A DNA stretch of 64,000 nt from Glandiceps talaboti (Eukaryota > Hemichordata > Enteropneusta > Spengelidae). This document shows, one piece after another, positions 51,991-64,000 of this stretch; the first letter of the stretch is position 1; each line of letters starts with the position of its first letter. The stretch spans positions 2,631,501 to 2,695,500 of the forward strand of contig NC_135564.1 in the NCBI RefSeq assembly GCF_964340395.1, written 5' to 3'. The position numbers and the translations under genes are program-made. The notes under the pieces were generated by a model that made no database searches, was not told where the DNA came from, and was given only the letters and a program-made list of their open reading frames with translations.

Positions 51991-52433
51991 TGTAGGCTAC
52001 CTCTGAAGTCTCTCTTAGTCTTAGCTAATGATTTGGATAAATCACAATCATTCCTCTCTGTTCATGATTTCCAATATATTCCTCTCACTTCCCCTTATTC
52101 TGACATTTCAGGCCACTATTGATACTTTCCTTTTCTCAACCTCTAGTTGTAAAGGCTATCCATGAATTAAAATCTAGTCTAATATCTAGCTCAATGAGGT
52201 GCTGAGATGAAATTTCAAATTCACCAGTGTATCACCCAACCACCGAATTCAACCCATACCATACCAATGATAAGTTAGTATTTATTGGGGCAGTTACATA
52301 ATGTCCAAATATGGTACATTTGTCAGCTCAGGATACTACTTATACACTGTTTACATCCTTCTAACAGTTGCGGGTTTCTTAAGCAAGCAACTTTTGGGTC
52401 ATGATTTCTCATGGAGCTAGATGGGGTAGAGAT

Positions 52434-52669
52434 AGACTGTCAACAGTAGTTCATGCCTTTTTTGCAACGTTTTATCTACATTTTATCTCGCTCCGATCCG
52501 GAGCAATACTATAGCCGTGTACTGATTGAACAGCGAGTGCTGGAGTTCGTGCCTTTGGCACTCGCAGTTCCTATCAGTACGCATTAGTATTCAATGCTAC
52601 GGAGCGAGGCGATGACTTTGTTTAGATGAAATGTAGCAAAAAAGGCACCAACGACTGTCGACAGTCTAG
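52434..52669. mobile_element. Palindromic MITE, family b, copy 2
   Basis: Ends 'agactgtcaacagtagttca' and 'cgactgtcgacagtct', with 'ccttttttgc / gcaaaaaagg' and 'ctcgctccgatccgg / ggagcgagg' inside. The loop is longer than in copy 1 and carries its own inverted segment (gcgagtgctggag / tttggcactcgc). Confidence 0.65.
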
Positions 52670-54392
52670 GGTGAAGAGAGATCTTGAGATCTGAAGCCAT
52701 GGCTAGCTGCCCTCCAGACTACCCAACCTCTGACTAACAAATTCAAACACTCTTGTCATTCACCAACTCACAAGAAGAAGGACATGGGTTCATTTAATAC
52801 TAGACAGTATAAAAACCACAGTATTCTGTGGAAATAAATACATCCATCATCACAGACAGGAAACATCTTTAAAACTTCACAGCTTTTATTTTAAACTCTA
52901 CAAGCACATCTTTGTCTTCAATAAATAAAACGTTCAGAATGGAGAACATTACTTCTTAACTCTGAAACAAATTGTACATGGTTGTCTCTTTCACTGTTAT
53001 TGTTTTTGTCCAAATGTTCATATTTTCAACATCTACTGTTGTAATCTTACTAAACTAGATAACTTACATGACATAATATTTATGTCTTGGTAGGAAAACT
53101 TGGAGTCATCTCTGAGTCTACAATATTCTTATATTTAAAACTATCTGTACCATACAACATACTAAAGGTACATTTTATTTTTTTACAAAATCCAAACGTG
53201 TATCAAATAAACTTAGCACTTTTTTCATGTTACCTGGGTTTGAGGCACATAAATTTGGAAGTTTGAATCATTCTAGTCAATTGCTATCACATGTATTATT
53301 ACAAATGTTTTATATTGAACTTTTGTAAAAATTCTGATATTTTTTTTGCGAGTCACAACAGTATATTATGCACAACAGAATTGCATATTTAATTCACACA
53401 CGAGACTGACTTTGAATGTGATGAACAACTTGTTAACAATGTACTCTAGAATGGTGAAGTATTGAGCTTATTGAAAAGTTGATGGCATGGAAAAAAATTC
53501 CATCATATAAACTAATTGCTATCATCACTTCTAGGTTGAAAATTTACAGCAATGTAAAATCATGACGTCGGGTATAAACAAAAGAACACGTCATTTGGTC
53601 GTTGGGGGCGCTACACAGAATTTCGATAAAGATACAAATTTTACTTGACTGATCATTCTGAGGCATTTTCGAACTTATCACATTTTGTCGTAGAAACATG
53701 TCCTGAACCTTCTTTTTGAAAATGATGAAATGCTACAAGTAAAAATAGATGTCCAATGTATAAGAAAATAATTAAAAAAATCAATGTACAAACACAAGGA
53801 CGGTAAGACCATTATTATTATGAATACTAGAAAATTTTGACCCTGGTTCAAAAGAAAATAGAAAAAAATGGTGACAATGTTTGTTCAAAGACTGACACCA
53901 ACAGAAAAGGAAAGATAGTGTTGAATGTTTGCTACAGGTACATTGCCATGAGATTCACAATAAATATTTCTACATCTGTGTTCATGCGCTACTCAAACTT
54001 ATTGTAATATAATGTGGTACACAACAGCATGGACCCTGATTCACTACATAGTCTATGGTGACACAAACAAAATAATGACAAAAACAGCTATAAGTTTGTG
54101 AGGATATAGCGGATTTGAGTGATATTTACAAAGTATGTATAAATGTTCTATAGTATGTACAACATTTGTGATTTTTTTTTTATCAAACAACCATGATGGT
54201 AAAGCTACCATCTTCACAAAGAATGTTTACAGGTATAAGCCAGTCCATTAGTCTAGACTCTTGGCTTGTTGTTGCAACTCAAGCCTAGAATGGTGCTCTG
54301 TATTCAAATCTCAAATTAGATTAGGATTTCAAATAGTAAACAGACCATTCCTTACTTAGATATGGTAAATAAGTTTATGCCAAACAGTTCCC

Positions 54393-54640
54393 TGATGTCA
54401 CCTGACTGATTTCAATCATGTGATGATACTATTGATGTCACCAGACTGATTCCAATCATGTGATGATGCTACTGATGTCACCTGACTGATTTCAATCATG
54501 TGATGATGCTACTGATGTCACCTGACTGATTTCAATCATGTGATGATGCTACTGATGCCATCTGACTGATTTCAATCATGTGATGATGCTATTGATGTCA
54601 TCTAACTGATTCCAATCTGACTGATGTTACCTGACACAGC
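54393..54640 (+). repeat. Minisatellite, unit 40 bases
   Basis: Six copies of 'ctgatgtcacctgactgatt' + 'tcaatcatgtgatgatgcta', the last one shortened. Confidence 0.95.
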
Positions 54641-55679
54641 AGATATATTTAAACCCCAGTAACTGAGAATTTGCACACAATTTCTGGCTGACACTTCATT
54701 CGTGTTCATTATTGAAAGAACCATTCTAGGCTGTAAGTTGTGGGTAAATAGCTAAAATCTACCAATCCATGGGTATAACTGTATCAACCCATTACAATGG
54801 GTGTTTTGTTATAAACCCATTCATATGAAATGGGTGCTCAATCGCTTCCATGAAAATATACTTATGCTAGGTACAAGCCCATTCGTGGGTATATTGATAT
54901 CAACCCATAGATCTATAGTTTAAAGTTCTGGTATAAACCATCCATGTCAAGATGGTACCAATGAAGACATACCCCATGTCATGAAATATCCATTCATACA
55001 GACATCAGCCCATACAATTAGTACAATGGATGGTCTAGTGTAAACATGCCTATGAGAAATAGGTACTCAGATATGACAACTTGATAATATAGGGATGATC
55101 AGTATAAAAAGGGGTTCTGGTACCAACCCATCTGTAGTAAGCCCATGTCCACAATATGTGTCTTCCATTGAAATTTCAGAATGAGGAAGACCTGCACAAG
55201 TATGGAGTATTGCAATGGTCAAATTCAACATATATAAACATAAAAGTACAACTGAAAACTGTTCCAGAAACTTGTTAACATTATTCCAAAAAAAAAAAAA
55301 AAAATGAGTTGACTTGAAAAAGAGTTACCTCAATGTGACTTATCAAATGTACATACATTTTGTAACCAAATAAAACAAAGTGTTGACCAGCAACAATGCA
55401 ACAAAGTTTACATTGAGAAGCAATGGTGCTTATAATCCCTACTTAAATTACAGCAAAGTGTCAAATTTATTTCAGTAATACTTGTGATAATGAATATGCT
55501 ATGGATGTCATAATCTTTTTCATCACAAACTTTCTTCCACTCAAAATAACAAAAATCGCTATCCTGTCAAGAATAGAAATTTTATATGTCATAACTCTTC
55601 TGACAGCTTTCTTTGTACAAATTAAACACAATATGGACAGATAAATTGTAGGGTGTACTTTAAAGTAATGACTGTAGAG

Positions 55680-55695
55680 TCCCCCCCCCCCCCCC
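55680..55695. repeat. Poly(C) run
   Basis: Fifteen C in a row after 'gtagagt'. A similar run is at 31276-31286. Confidence 0.95.
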
Positions 55696-55898
55696 AAACA
55701 TGTCATGCTTGTCGTAAGCATCTTTATAAAGTGACATACTCCTTTAGTATACCAAGTAAACTAAAGCTTGGTGGACATTAGCTTGTAAAAGTATTTAGAT
55801 TTCTAAATCTTCTGCTTCCCTTCAATTTTCCTGACGGAAGAGTTTCCCTTTTCAACTGGGTGATAAATTCATGTCTTGTTCTTTGTGTATATAACATT

Positions 55899-56004
55899 GT
55901 CTGTAAGGTATGCCATGACAAGGTGCCCTCATGCATCAGCCAACCCCTGCCTGTTTGAGAGCTAGCTGATAGGCATGGCATGACATGTTGTATTCTTACA
56001 GACT
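55899..56004. mobile_element. Small palindromic element, family a, copy 3
   Basis: 'gtctgtaaggtatgccatga' at the left and 'gacatgttgtattcttacag' then 'ac' at the right, with 'caaggtgccctcatgcatc' inside. Confidence 0.6.
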
Positions 56005-56211
56005 ATGTAAAACACTGCCTCAGTTATTGTTTGAGATCCTATTTGTATATCTTCCATAATTAGTCTAATGACCTGGTAGGAGAAACATTTCTAGATAAAA
56101 TAATATTTTGCGCTCTCAATTACATATTTGAACTTTGAACTCTTGTTCATATACAAAGTATTATAATAAATTCTTAATTTTTAATCACATGATTACCCTG
56201 GAACTCTCTTT

Positions 56212-56352
56212 CTCCAATAATTTGTTTGTAACCATGGCGATATTCTACCAAATAATTTGTCTGTAACCATGGCAATATTCTACCACTTAATTTGTCTGTA
56301 ATCATGGAAATATTCTGCCAATTAATTTGTCTGTAACCATGGCAATATCCAT
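56212..56352 (+). repeat. Minisatellite, unit about 36 bases
   Basis: Four copies of 'aatttgtctgtaaccatggc' + 'aatattctaccact'. Confidence 0.9.
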
Positions 56353-57772
56353 TTCCCCTATATGTTTGATAGTAACAGTCAAGCCAATTTTCCTGCAGGT
56401 TGCAATTATTGCTTAAATTTCATTTGGGGTAAAAAAGTACATAACTTCATTAAAAACATTCATGTTTTGAAGTATTTGCAAACTGTTAAATAATCTGTAT
56501 GTCAGGTGTAGGTATAATCTGACAATAGTAGACAAGCTGTAGAGGTGATAATTCAACCAGTCTGCTTGTTACATTTAAAAGACCTTATGTCTTTTATTTC
56601 ATTATATTAAGTGATTTTAATACCAACAAACTTTACACTTTTGGAAAAATCAGACATTGTGGCACCTTGGGAAATAGTCATAGTAACATCCAATTAACAA
56701 ATACTGAAAACAGTCATAGCAAAACTTAAGTTGGCATTTCTGTAAATTCAAAGTTTATTTTGAAGTGAAAATAATTTTTGAATTCAATCAATATGTTTGA
56801 TTTGTAAAAAACCTTTTGACCATAGCTTGATTCTGTAAAAAGATATTGTAATCTTTAAATAAATGATGACAAAACTTTTCTCCTGCACTGTTCACATGGC
56901 AACAGCCTAAACCTTTGACTACTGCCCTCTAGAGTTGTTTATGGCAACACAATGGATATATCTGAATTGTGATTCATGTCACGTTATTTCATGTACATTG
57001 GTCTTTCTGAGTCGCATCACAAACTGATCTTGTTTCATGCATGTAAAAAAAACCTTGTCTTCTGTATCCACAAGTCACATAAAAGGAAATGACTGTCTCA
57101 GGAAATTAATTCCAAGGTATGAAAACCGACAGCTTACATCGGGTGAAGACAGATGTGTAAAAGGATTTTCTCACATCATATTCTAATTTGCTGTTTTCAA
57201 TAATCATACACTTCAAGGATTGCATGATTTAAATTGACTGACAACCATTTTACTTTCATGTTGATTTCCATTCTAAACATTTACATGGTAAACTTGAACT
57301 CACATCCTATTGGTCTGAAATATTCTGTAATATGTATTAAAATTCTTGAGAGATAATTTTAAGAAATAATCAAGGCCTATCGGGTCACCATAAATCATTG
57401 AAGTTTATGAATATGAAATAATTAATGATTGATTTTCTTTGGTCTGATCTTTGACATAAACTGATAAGATATAAAGAGACAGTATTATTGCAGCTGTGAC
57501 AAATATTTTGTCAGGATGGTTGGACAGGACAAAAATAGCTGACAGGCTACAAAAGACTAATAATTCTACCTTTCATATCCTTTGAACACACACTGTTTAC
57601 ATCCATGTAATTTCCTTGGTAATCTAACAATCCTTTTGGAATAGTTGAATTTTTGATTTCCTGTTGTGGCTTTGATCAACTTCCTCATACTTTTTAAATG
57701 TGTGTATGTATCACTTGTCAATCTTTTGTATTCTACATGACTACATGTAAATACTTTGCTGTAATAGACGGT

Positions 57773-57778
57773 TTTATT
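57773..57778 (-). terminator. Possible polyadenylation signal for the ETVL gene
   Basis: TTTATT on the plus strand, read AATAAA on the minus strand, about 960 bases downstream of the stop codon at 58735. It is the first canonical hexamer I noticed in that orientation. Any poly(A) use is inference. Confidence 0.25.
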
Positions 57779-58734
57779 AATACTTTTCATGATGTAGGAG
57801 TATTTAATGAAGGAAATGGAAACCTGACCACACAATAGGGGTTTTCAATTGCTTTGGGTTATTCTGCACATTACTTAGTATTACACTACAGTGTCTCCAC
57901 CATAAAGTGTTCAATGTCGGTACACAATATTTCATATAACTCACATCCTGCAATTCTTATTTGCATTTCATTTATGCTGATTAAGGTTTGGAAAACTACA
58001 AACATGTCTAAGAAACAAGACGGATACGATTATTGAATTCAATATAGGTCCAGTTTGTCCATTCCCCTTTCCTGTTATACACTGTTCTATAAATCATTAT
58101 AGCAACCCCCCCCCCCACCCCCATTATACTACGGAGTAGTGGTTCCTCCCCACCCAACCCCTGTCACCCATATACCATTCTATAAATCAGTATGGAGGCC
58201 CCTCTCCCTGTTATATAATGTTCTGTAAATTGATATGGAGCAATTCCACCCACCATCCATCCCAGCCCTACCCAGTCTTGAGAGACAAAGCTTCTCTTAA
58301 ATCTACAAAGACCAATGTATACAAAATGAATCGTACAATTTTCAAATTGTTTGTATGTCTGTATACCAGCATATAGTAAACGTCATCATTCTATTTCATT
58401 TAGCAGACCAATGGATAGGATCAAGGGTTACTATCAACCAAACAAAACAACAACAGCATGTGACACTACTATTATTTTCATTGTTAAAAGGATGCAAAAG
58501 AATGTTCAATGCTGATCAATCCAGTGATGTCAACCTAATAACAATAGTAGTATATGTGCCCTATGGCTGGTATGTTTTTGTGAACACAGGCCTATAGGCA
58601 TGATGACAGACAGGTAAAATATGTACACTTCGCATTTCTGTGAATAAAGCTTGCCAACTAAACGATTTGCTATGACTGTACAGCATACACACTTAGATAC
58701 AATTTACTGCTACATACGTAGACTAGAAACTGTT

Positions 58735-60543
58735 TTAGAGTACAGTTTCTTTACATATAGTAAGAGTTTTGACAAGATCTTGTCCTAATAACTCCCCTGT
58801 ATTGTCATCACTGTGGTCAGATAACGCTGTAATATCTGAGCAGCTTCTCCAATGTCTACTGCCTAGACTGGTTGTACTTTTATAGATTGTCTCTTTGGGT
58901 TCTTGTTGAGTTTCAATTGTTGTACATGCTGGTTTAGGTGGTTGTACTTCTGGTACAGGCTGGGTATACTGTCCCAACACATTAGCACTGTGAATTGCCT
59001 CTGCCATATGTCTTTCATCAGACTTTATCATGGCTTGGATATTTTCTAGCACACTTTTGACTGCGGGTGACACTGTTCCATTAGATTGCTCGATGAACTT
59101 GGCAACCAACACCTTAGCATCTTTGAATGATTTGAAATCGGCAAGAGATTTAGGTCTAACTTTGGATTTAGTTTTTGTTTTCCTTCTCACAACGGGTTTG
59201 CTGACTGCTTCAGATAGTTTGCTAGATTTGTCATGAGTTATATACCTTCGTTTAATTTCTGATGGGTGTAATTCCTTCATCATTGTCTGTTTCTTGGCTA
59301 CTAAGAGACCTTGTCTTTCCGAAGGTGTTGGCAGATTGTGCACTGACTTAATTTCTAGTGAGTTTGGTCTTGCTGGTTTCACCACACTGGGTTCCATGTT
59401 CTCTTCTTGTGGTTGTCTAAAGTCTAACATCTCCTTACTATTGGCAGTACTGGACAATGAATTCACAGAGGTACGACTCTTACTGGAAACAGAACATATG
59501 GATAGTCTTGCAGGGCTAGGTGTCTCCACGGATTTGAAACTGGAAATGGAGCAAAGTGATGCATGTGGTTTTGAACCTTGACTTGAAAGTGATCCGACTG
59601 AATTACTACTTCTCTGTCGTTTTGAATTTGTTGTTGAGGTTTTCTCACTTTGAGAGCCTTGGGTACTGGTACTGCTGCAAGACACAGACAAGTGTACACT
59701 CTCTTTCTCTGAGTTTCTACGCTCTCTCCGACGTAATGCATGCATTTCCCGACGCCTTTGTTTTTTAGTTCTAGGGTAACTTTTACACTGTTCTTCCAAC
59801 ACGTACTCCTCACAAGAATCGCTATCAGAAGACAGTGATGCTGCAGAAATACTTTGAAAGCTCCTCCTTGACGAAGGATGTCCACTTGCATTGACATTGT
59901 AAGTTTTGACAGTCACTGGTATGTGTGTATTTTTCATTGGCGAGTGTTCGTTATGAAGTTCAACTGTTGCCTGACATAGACCCATACATTCAATGCCTTT
60001 TTGGGGAGGTTCTTTAGTATCCTTGAGTACACTCTCACGTGAGGAAACATAGTTATCAATAGCAGTTTCCCCTATTGCACATGGTATAGTATTAACTTCT
60101 GCTATAACCTGATTTGACAGTACAGAACTTCCTGTTGAGTCTCTCGATTTTGAAATATCGGAAAACTTGCCACTTGCACGATCACCTGCAGTATTATGTA
60201 ACATGTGAAAGTTATTATTTTCCATATCTGAGTGAGTGCTATGTCGATATTGTACTGGTGCTGAGGCTAAAATATGACGCACTGTTCTTATTTCCAGCTC
60301 GTACTTTCCATTGGGGTAAATTTTCTTCTTGGGTAAACTATCCGTCAATGATTGTTTTCTAGAGTTTCTGTCTGTGATACATGTATACTGCTGCATTGCT
60401 GGAGTGACAGAGATCCCTGAGTTAAGACTGTCCTGTGGAAAGTTCTCCATACTGGCAGGGTTCACATATATATGGCAATAATGGTCACTGGGAGTTATTG
60501 GTGATTGACAGCTTTCTAGTCCACTGGTTTCATTAGCACCGAT
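58735..60543 (-). CDS. Last exon of a large Ser-rich protein ending in ETVL
   Basis: Uninterrupted 1809-base coding exon (602 residues plus TAA), preceded by acceptor ttgttctattttcag in phase 0. It has no credible start codon of its own, so earlier exons exist to the right. The segment is mostly predicted disordered. Residues roughly 1-230 hold scattered Tyr and Ser motifs. A Ser-rich part at about 230-390 includes an Arg/Lys block (RTKKQRRREMHALRRRERR) that could be a nuclear signal or membrane-proximal basic patch. A conserved-looking helical block lies at about 477-525 (SVLENIQAMIKSDERHMAEA). The protein ends KTLTICKETVL, whose last four residues fit a class I PDZ ligand (T at -2, L at 0). 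The helical block loosely recalls the C-terminal region of ENTREP/FAM189 proteins, but I see no PPxY motif and would not assign that name. It is the longest open frame in the window, with coding-like composition throughout. Confidence 0.85.
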   Translation of the reverse strand: MGANETSGLESCQSPITPSDHYCHIYVNPASMENFPQDSLNSGISVTPAMQQYTCITDRNSRKQSLTDSLPKKKIYPNGKYELEIRTVRHILASAPVQYRHSTHSDMENNNFHMLHNTAGDRASGKFSDISKSRDSTGSSVLSNQVIAEVNTIPCAIGETAIDNYVSSRESVLKDTKEPPQKGIECMGLCQATVELHNEHSPMKNTHIPVTVKTYNVNASGHPSSRRSFQSISAASLSSDSDSCEEYVLEEQCKSYPRTKKQRRREMHALRRRERRNSEKESVHLSVSCSSTSTQGSQSEKTSTTNSKRQRSSNSVGSLSSQGSKPHASLCSISSFKSVETPSPARLSICSVSSKSRTSVNSLSSTANSKEMLDFRQPQEENMEPSVVKPARPNSLEIKSVHNLPTPSERQGLLVAKKQTMMKELHPSEIKRRYITHDKSSKLSEAVSKPVVRRKTKTKSKVRPKSLADFKSFKDAKVLVAKFIEQSNGTVSPAVKSVLENIQAMIKSDERHMAEAIHSANVLGQYTQPVPEVQPPKPACTTIETQQEPKETIYKSTTSLGSRHWRSCSDITALSDHSDDNTGELLGQDLVKTLTICKETVL

Positions 60544-62118
60544 CTGAAAATAGAACAATTAATCTAATTTAGAATGTGTGATTGTGTCACAAGGTGTAAA
60601 GCTGGTAAAAACTGAAATGAAATACACAATTAAATAATTTCATCATCATTATTATTATCCCCTAATTAAATGGCATAGGCAAAAGCTTCCTGTACCTGTG
60701 ACAGTACCAATAACATGGTTTATAGCTAAATGCTACCAAGGGAATTCCTGAGTCTAACCCAAAATAATGTTTCTGTTTACAGTGCGATACATACTTGTAT
60801 GTGATGCACTAGCCCTATAATCACATGTACCACATTGTACTGTAGGAGTCAAAACCACACCTAGGATTTGATGGGACATGACAGTTCATGATGGCAATAC
60901 ACACCCAGTGTCAATAGCCTTGTTAACATTTACCACATCCTACATAAGAAGTTTTAGAGTCAAACCACATTAAGGATAAGCTTAAAGTACCGAACACATT
61001 GTGCAACAATTCACATTCTGTATCAATATCATTATTCTGTGAATGTTTCAAAACCTATACTAAATGAAAGGAGAAAAGAAAGAAAAACAATTGTTATTCA
61101 CAGGTACTGCATTGTACCTGAGGAAATCCTGGGTCAAACCATAACTAAAATCCATTGGTCTGTGATTCATCGATCACAAACCAGTTATCAGGTCACGTAT
61201 TTATACGGATACAGAAAATAAGTGAAATTCAGCCATTGGGCTTAATTATGCTATTAAAGCAATTGGCAAGGAAGTTGAAGTAGGTTGTACAGTAGGTATA
61301 CTTATATTGCCTGACATACACGTAAACACAAACCATAGCTACGATATAGAAATATGATATATGTGATGCACACTGGGATCTTGATGAATGTTAAAAGTAC
61401 AGGATGTTTCAAATTGCTCTCACTGTTAAAAAAGTCAACCCGGGGACAAATATTCGTTGCAATGTTCAGAAGCAGACAAAGGTTCAAACTTTTAATCTGA
61501 TCAAGATGTTACAATATACCAATATTAAAGAAAACCTTGTGGTGACAATTTTACGTATAATTCAAGACACATTTTCAGTCTCAATACTGTAAAATGATGT
61601 ATTCCTATTTTGATTTATCACTTTTACTGTCACAGCAAATATAATATCTAGTGAACATATTTTTCACTATTTTGTAAACTTTGCCTATGGGCTGGTGGCT
61701 TATAAATGCAATAGTCATTATTATTATAATATTCAGTAAAAGCAGCAGATGTGATGTCAAAAACATTGTCAAGTTAATTTTCTGGGAAAATGCTGCCGTC
61801 CTGAGTTTTTTGGGTATTAAATGTAAATTGATACGTGCATTGTTTCCATATTTCTATGATGTATAAAATATTTTCTTTCATGAAAATTAAACTTCTTATT
61901 TTTTTCAGAGTGGGAAATCTAATAGGCCTCTACTCAGTTGGAAAGCGATGCACAAGTACTTGGTCATTTTCTATGGAACAGGTGCATATTCATGACCACT
62001 TGAATAGAACAGAGATTATTTACATCCACTGAAAATCACAAGCTTGCACAAATGTTTACTGAGTACTTTTCATAATAATATATGTATGCTCGCTTGTTCA
62101 CATACACACACACACACA

Positions 62119-62155
<37 letters not shown>

Positions 62156-63184
62156 CCTCCTACCCTCACTTGCTCACTTGCTCACTCACTCCTTCACTCC
62201 CTCACTCCCTCCCTCACTCACTCACTCACTCACATTCATTCTTGAAACTGCTGTGGTATGTTTTATCAGGACAAATATACACTCCACAAAATACAAATAC
62301 AATCACAGTATTAATACATAAATACAGAGAGCTATAGGAAAAACATCGCTGTAAAGCACAGCCTCTTTTACAGTACCATCCAAGACACATCACCAAGAAT
62401 GTACGATGAATAGGTCCTACACATTGTAATTGTTCAGTATTTTCTTCCGCAGATATCTGTATGGTTTTAAAATGCACTGCAGGCTTCACAACAATCCAAG
62501 AATACACCAAAAACAAAATAAAAGGTACTAACGTACATTGATGATCAGTTTGCAGACATCGCGTCCTCTAACACATCACATAGACTAAGTCTAGAATATG
62601 TTATATAGGCTGCCATGCCAACAGACACACAACATAAGCAGAACACTCTCTGAGTCAGTAATGATGTCCAACCTGTATAATTTGTCTTTAACATCTTGCC
62701 TACAAATCCATCTCTCATCTCACGGATTTGAGCTATAGTACTGCTGTCACATTGAAAGTATTGCATAATGTATAAAAGGGTCATGTTGTGACCACTGATT
62801 AAGTAAATCAATCTAGAGGATCAACATCAACATGACAGGTTGAGAAGGTAGGGTTGTATACTCATCCAAGAAATCAATAAACCTGTGCTATCGTGATGCA
62901 AGTATTAACACAGCATCAGATCAATCTCACTATAGTAGTAAATTTGTCAGTCCACTGATTGTGTATAGATATTCTCACTCTGTATAAATTCACTATTTAT
63001 GATTTGAGAAGACATTTCTATCATACTGATACACTAACACTGTATACATAAATACATGTGATATTCAAAAAACATTGAAATAGAGATGTTGTAAGCATTG
63101 ATTTTTGTTTTCCTCAAGTTTGGAATCTGTAAATATAATATAGACATAATTACCTATCTATATTCTATATATTGTGATATATTC
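60544..63184. other. Intron upstream of the ETVL exon
   Basis: A loose motif, 'gagtcaaaccacattaagga' and variants, appears near 60848, 60956 and 61132. A minus-strand frame at 62545-62700 encodes a 49-residue peptide with one hydrophobic stretch (VFCLCCVSVGMAAYITY), not supported by splice sites. Confidence 0.4.
62100..62235. repeat. (CA)n then (CTCA)n/(CTCC)n microsatellite
   Basis: A CA run followed by CTCA and CTCC units. Confidence 0.95.
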
Positions 63185-63960
63185 TAACAGGGATGCAAAT
63201 CAGACAAATTTTATTTTGTCAATTCCTGAACTATAAATATTGAAACTTTTCAGCATGTGCATAAACCTACTAGTAAATGAAAATGTTTTCATCACACACT
63301 ACAACGTATACTGTAAAAATATTTGTATTATTTAAGAGTTACGAATGCAATTCAGGCACTTTAGTTTTTTATTCTGCATTATAAATTTGACAACATTGGA
63401 TGTATCTACTAATGAATACATTAAATATTATGTTAATGAAGGTACAGAAAATGTTTTCATCATTTTTTTATGCTACACTGTAAATACAACTGATATTCAA
63501 ACACTATAAATTATTAAGGATGCAATTGACTGAGGTAATTTTTTATTCTGCAAATCATAAATTTCGTAACTTTCAGCATTACTGTACATAAATCTAATAT
63601 GATATAAATTGTATGATTGTAAATTACTTCATAGTCTGTCCATAACTCTAAATACACATAAATGATATCCTAACTACTACATGAAATTAATGTCAGTGAT
63701 GGCTTGAAGTTGAATTATTTTTCACCTTTAACTTTCTCAAACATAATTTTTAGTAAGTTTTCAGGGGATACATAATTTATATCTAGAAATTTACAACCTA
63801 ACTGTTTCCATGATTTGTTATACTCTTTGCCCACAGATATTATTCAACTAATAGGTACACATAAGGCAATTTTAATTTGTCAAATTTCTGGATCATAAAT
63901 TTTGTAACTTCTCAGTATGTTAATAACTAAATTTTATTACTATAATTTTATGACTTGAGA
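63185..63960 (+). repeat. Degenerate tandem repeat, unit about 160-180 bases
   Basis: A module 'atgcaa(t)..' - 'ttttattctgcaaatcataa' - 'atttcgtaactttcagca' - 'tgtacataaa' recurs near 63190, 63345, 63520 and 63850, strongly diverged. It resembles a decayed satellite; no coding content. Confidence 0.55.
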
Positions 63961-64000
63961 TATTTCAAAATAAAGAGGATTGTAATACATCATTGAAGTC

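Larger units (their letters stand above)
52670..55898. other. Intergenic DNA or long 3' UTR
   Basis: Relatively free of microsatellites apart from the 40-base minisatellite. The section 54760-55140 repeats loose 'aacccatt...atgggt' inverted words. No exon supported. Confidence 0.4.

Noticed and set aside
59463-59897. 144-codon frame within the ETVL exon, other minus frame
   Set aside because: Shadow of the long exon.
62545-62811. Minus-strand frame with a hydrophobic stretch
   Set aside because: The only signal is one possible membrane segment; length and context fit chance.

Overview
This is a piece of animal nuclear genome, most likely from a marine invertebrate. It is about 60 to 65% A+T, almost entirely intron or intergenic DNA, and crowded with microsatellites, minisatellites and short palindromic (MITE-like) elements. 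Genes can be recognised only as separate exons with gt...ag borders. A CARD-domain adaptor argues for a bilaterian animal (deuterostome or lophotrochozoan); I cannot name the species. I see no bacterial gene, rRNA, tRNA, CRISPR array or plasmid feature.

The supported coding sequence is all on the minus strand. The right-hand gene has one large exon (58735-60543) encoding the 602-residue C-terminal part of a Ser-rich protein that ends in ETVL, a possible class I PDZ ligand. Its upstream exons were not found. The next gene starts at 49589 with a CARD exon. Its donor phase and last base fit a coiled-coil exon at 20385-20157, which in turn fits a linker exon at 19550-19415, giving one open reading frame across introns of about 29 kb and 0.6 kb. 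The layout (N-terminal CARD, then 'ERD'-rich coiled coil) is that of DLG5-type MAGUK scaffolds, but no PDZ, SH3 or guanylate-kinase exon lies in the window, so that name is only a candidate. The rest of the gene would lie to the left.

Two more first-exon candidates sit inside this gene on the same strand: a Tyr-rich start at 38991 (MDYNNYTYYQ...) and a Glu/Lys-rich start at 13105 (MEDTKTEKPT...). The first ends in the same phase and base as the CARD exon. The second ends in phase 0, as the linker exon does. The simplest reading is alternative promoters that make isoforms without the CARD; separate nested genes are the alternative.

The remaining DNA holds repeats: several palindromic families with two or three copies each in the window, two LINE 3' ends (one with a 3' tail and a long diverged target-site duplication), minisatellites with units of about 22, 32, 36, 40 and 91 bases, and many CA, CATA, CTTT and CAG/CAA arrays. 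Nearly all other open frames of 60 to 130 codons fit chance expectation for DNA of this composition and are not called as genes.
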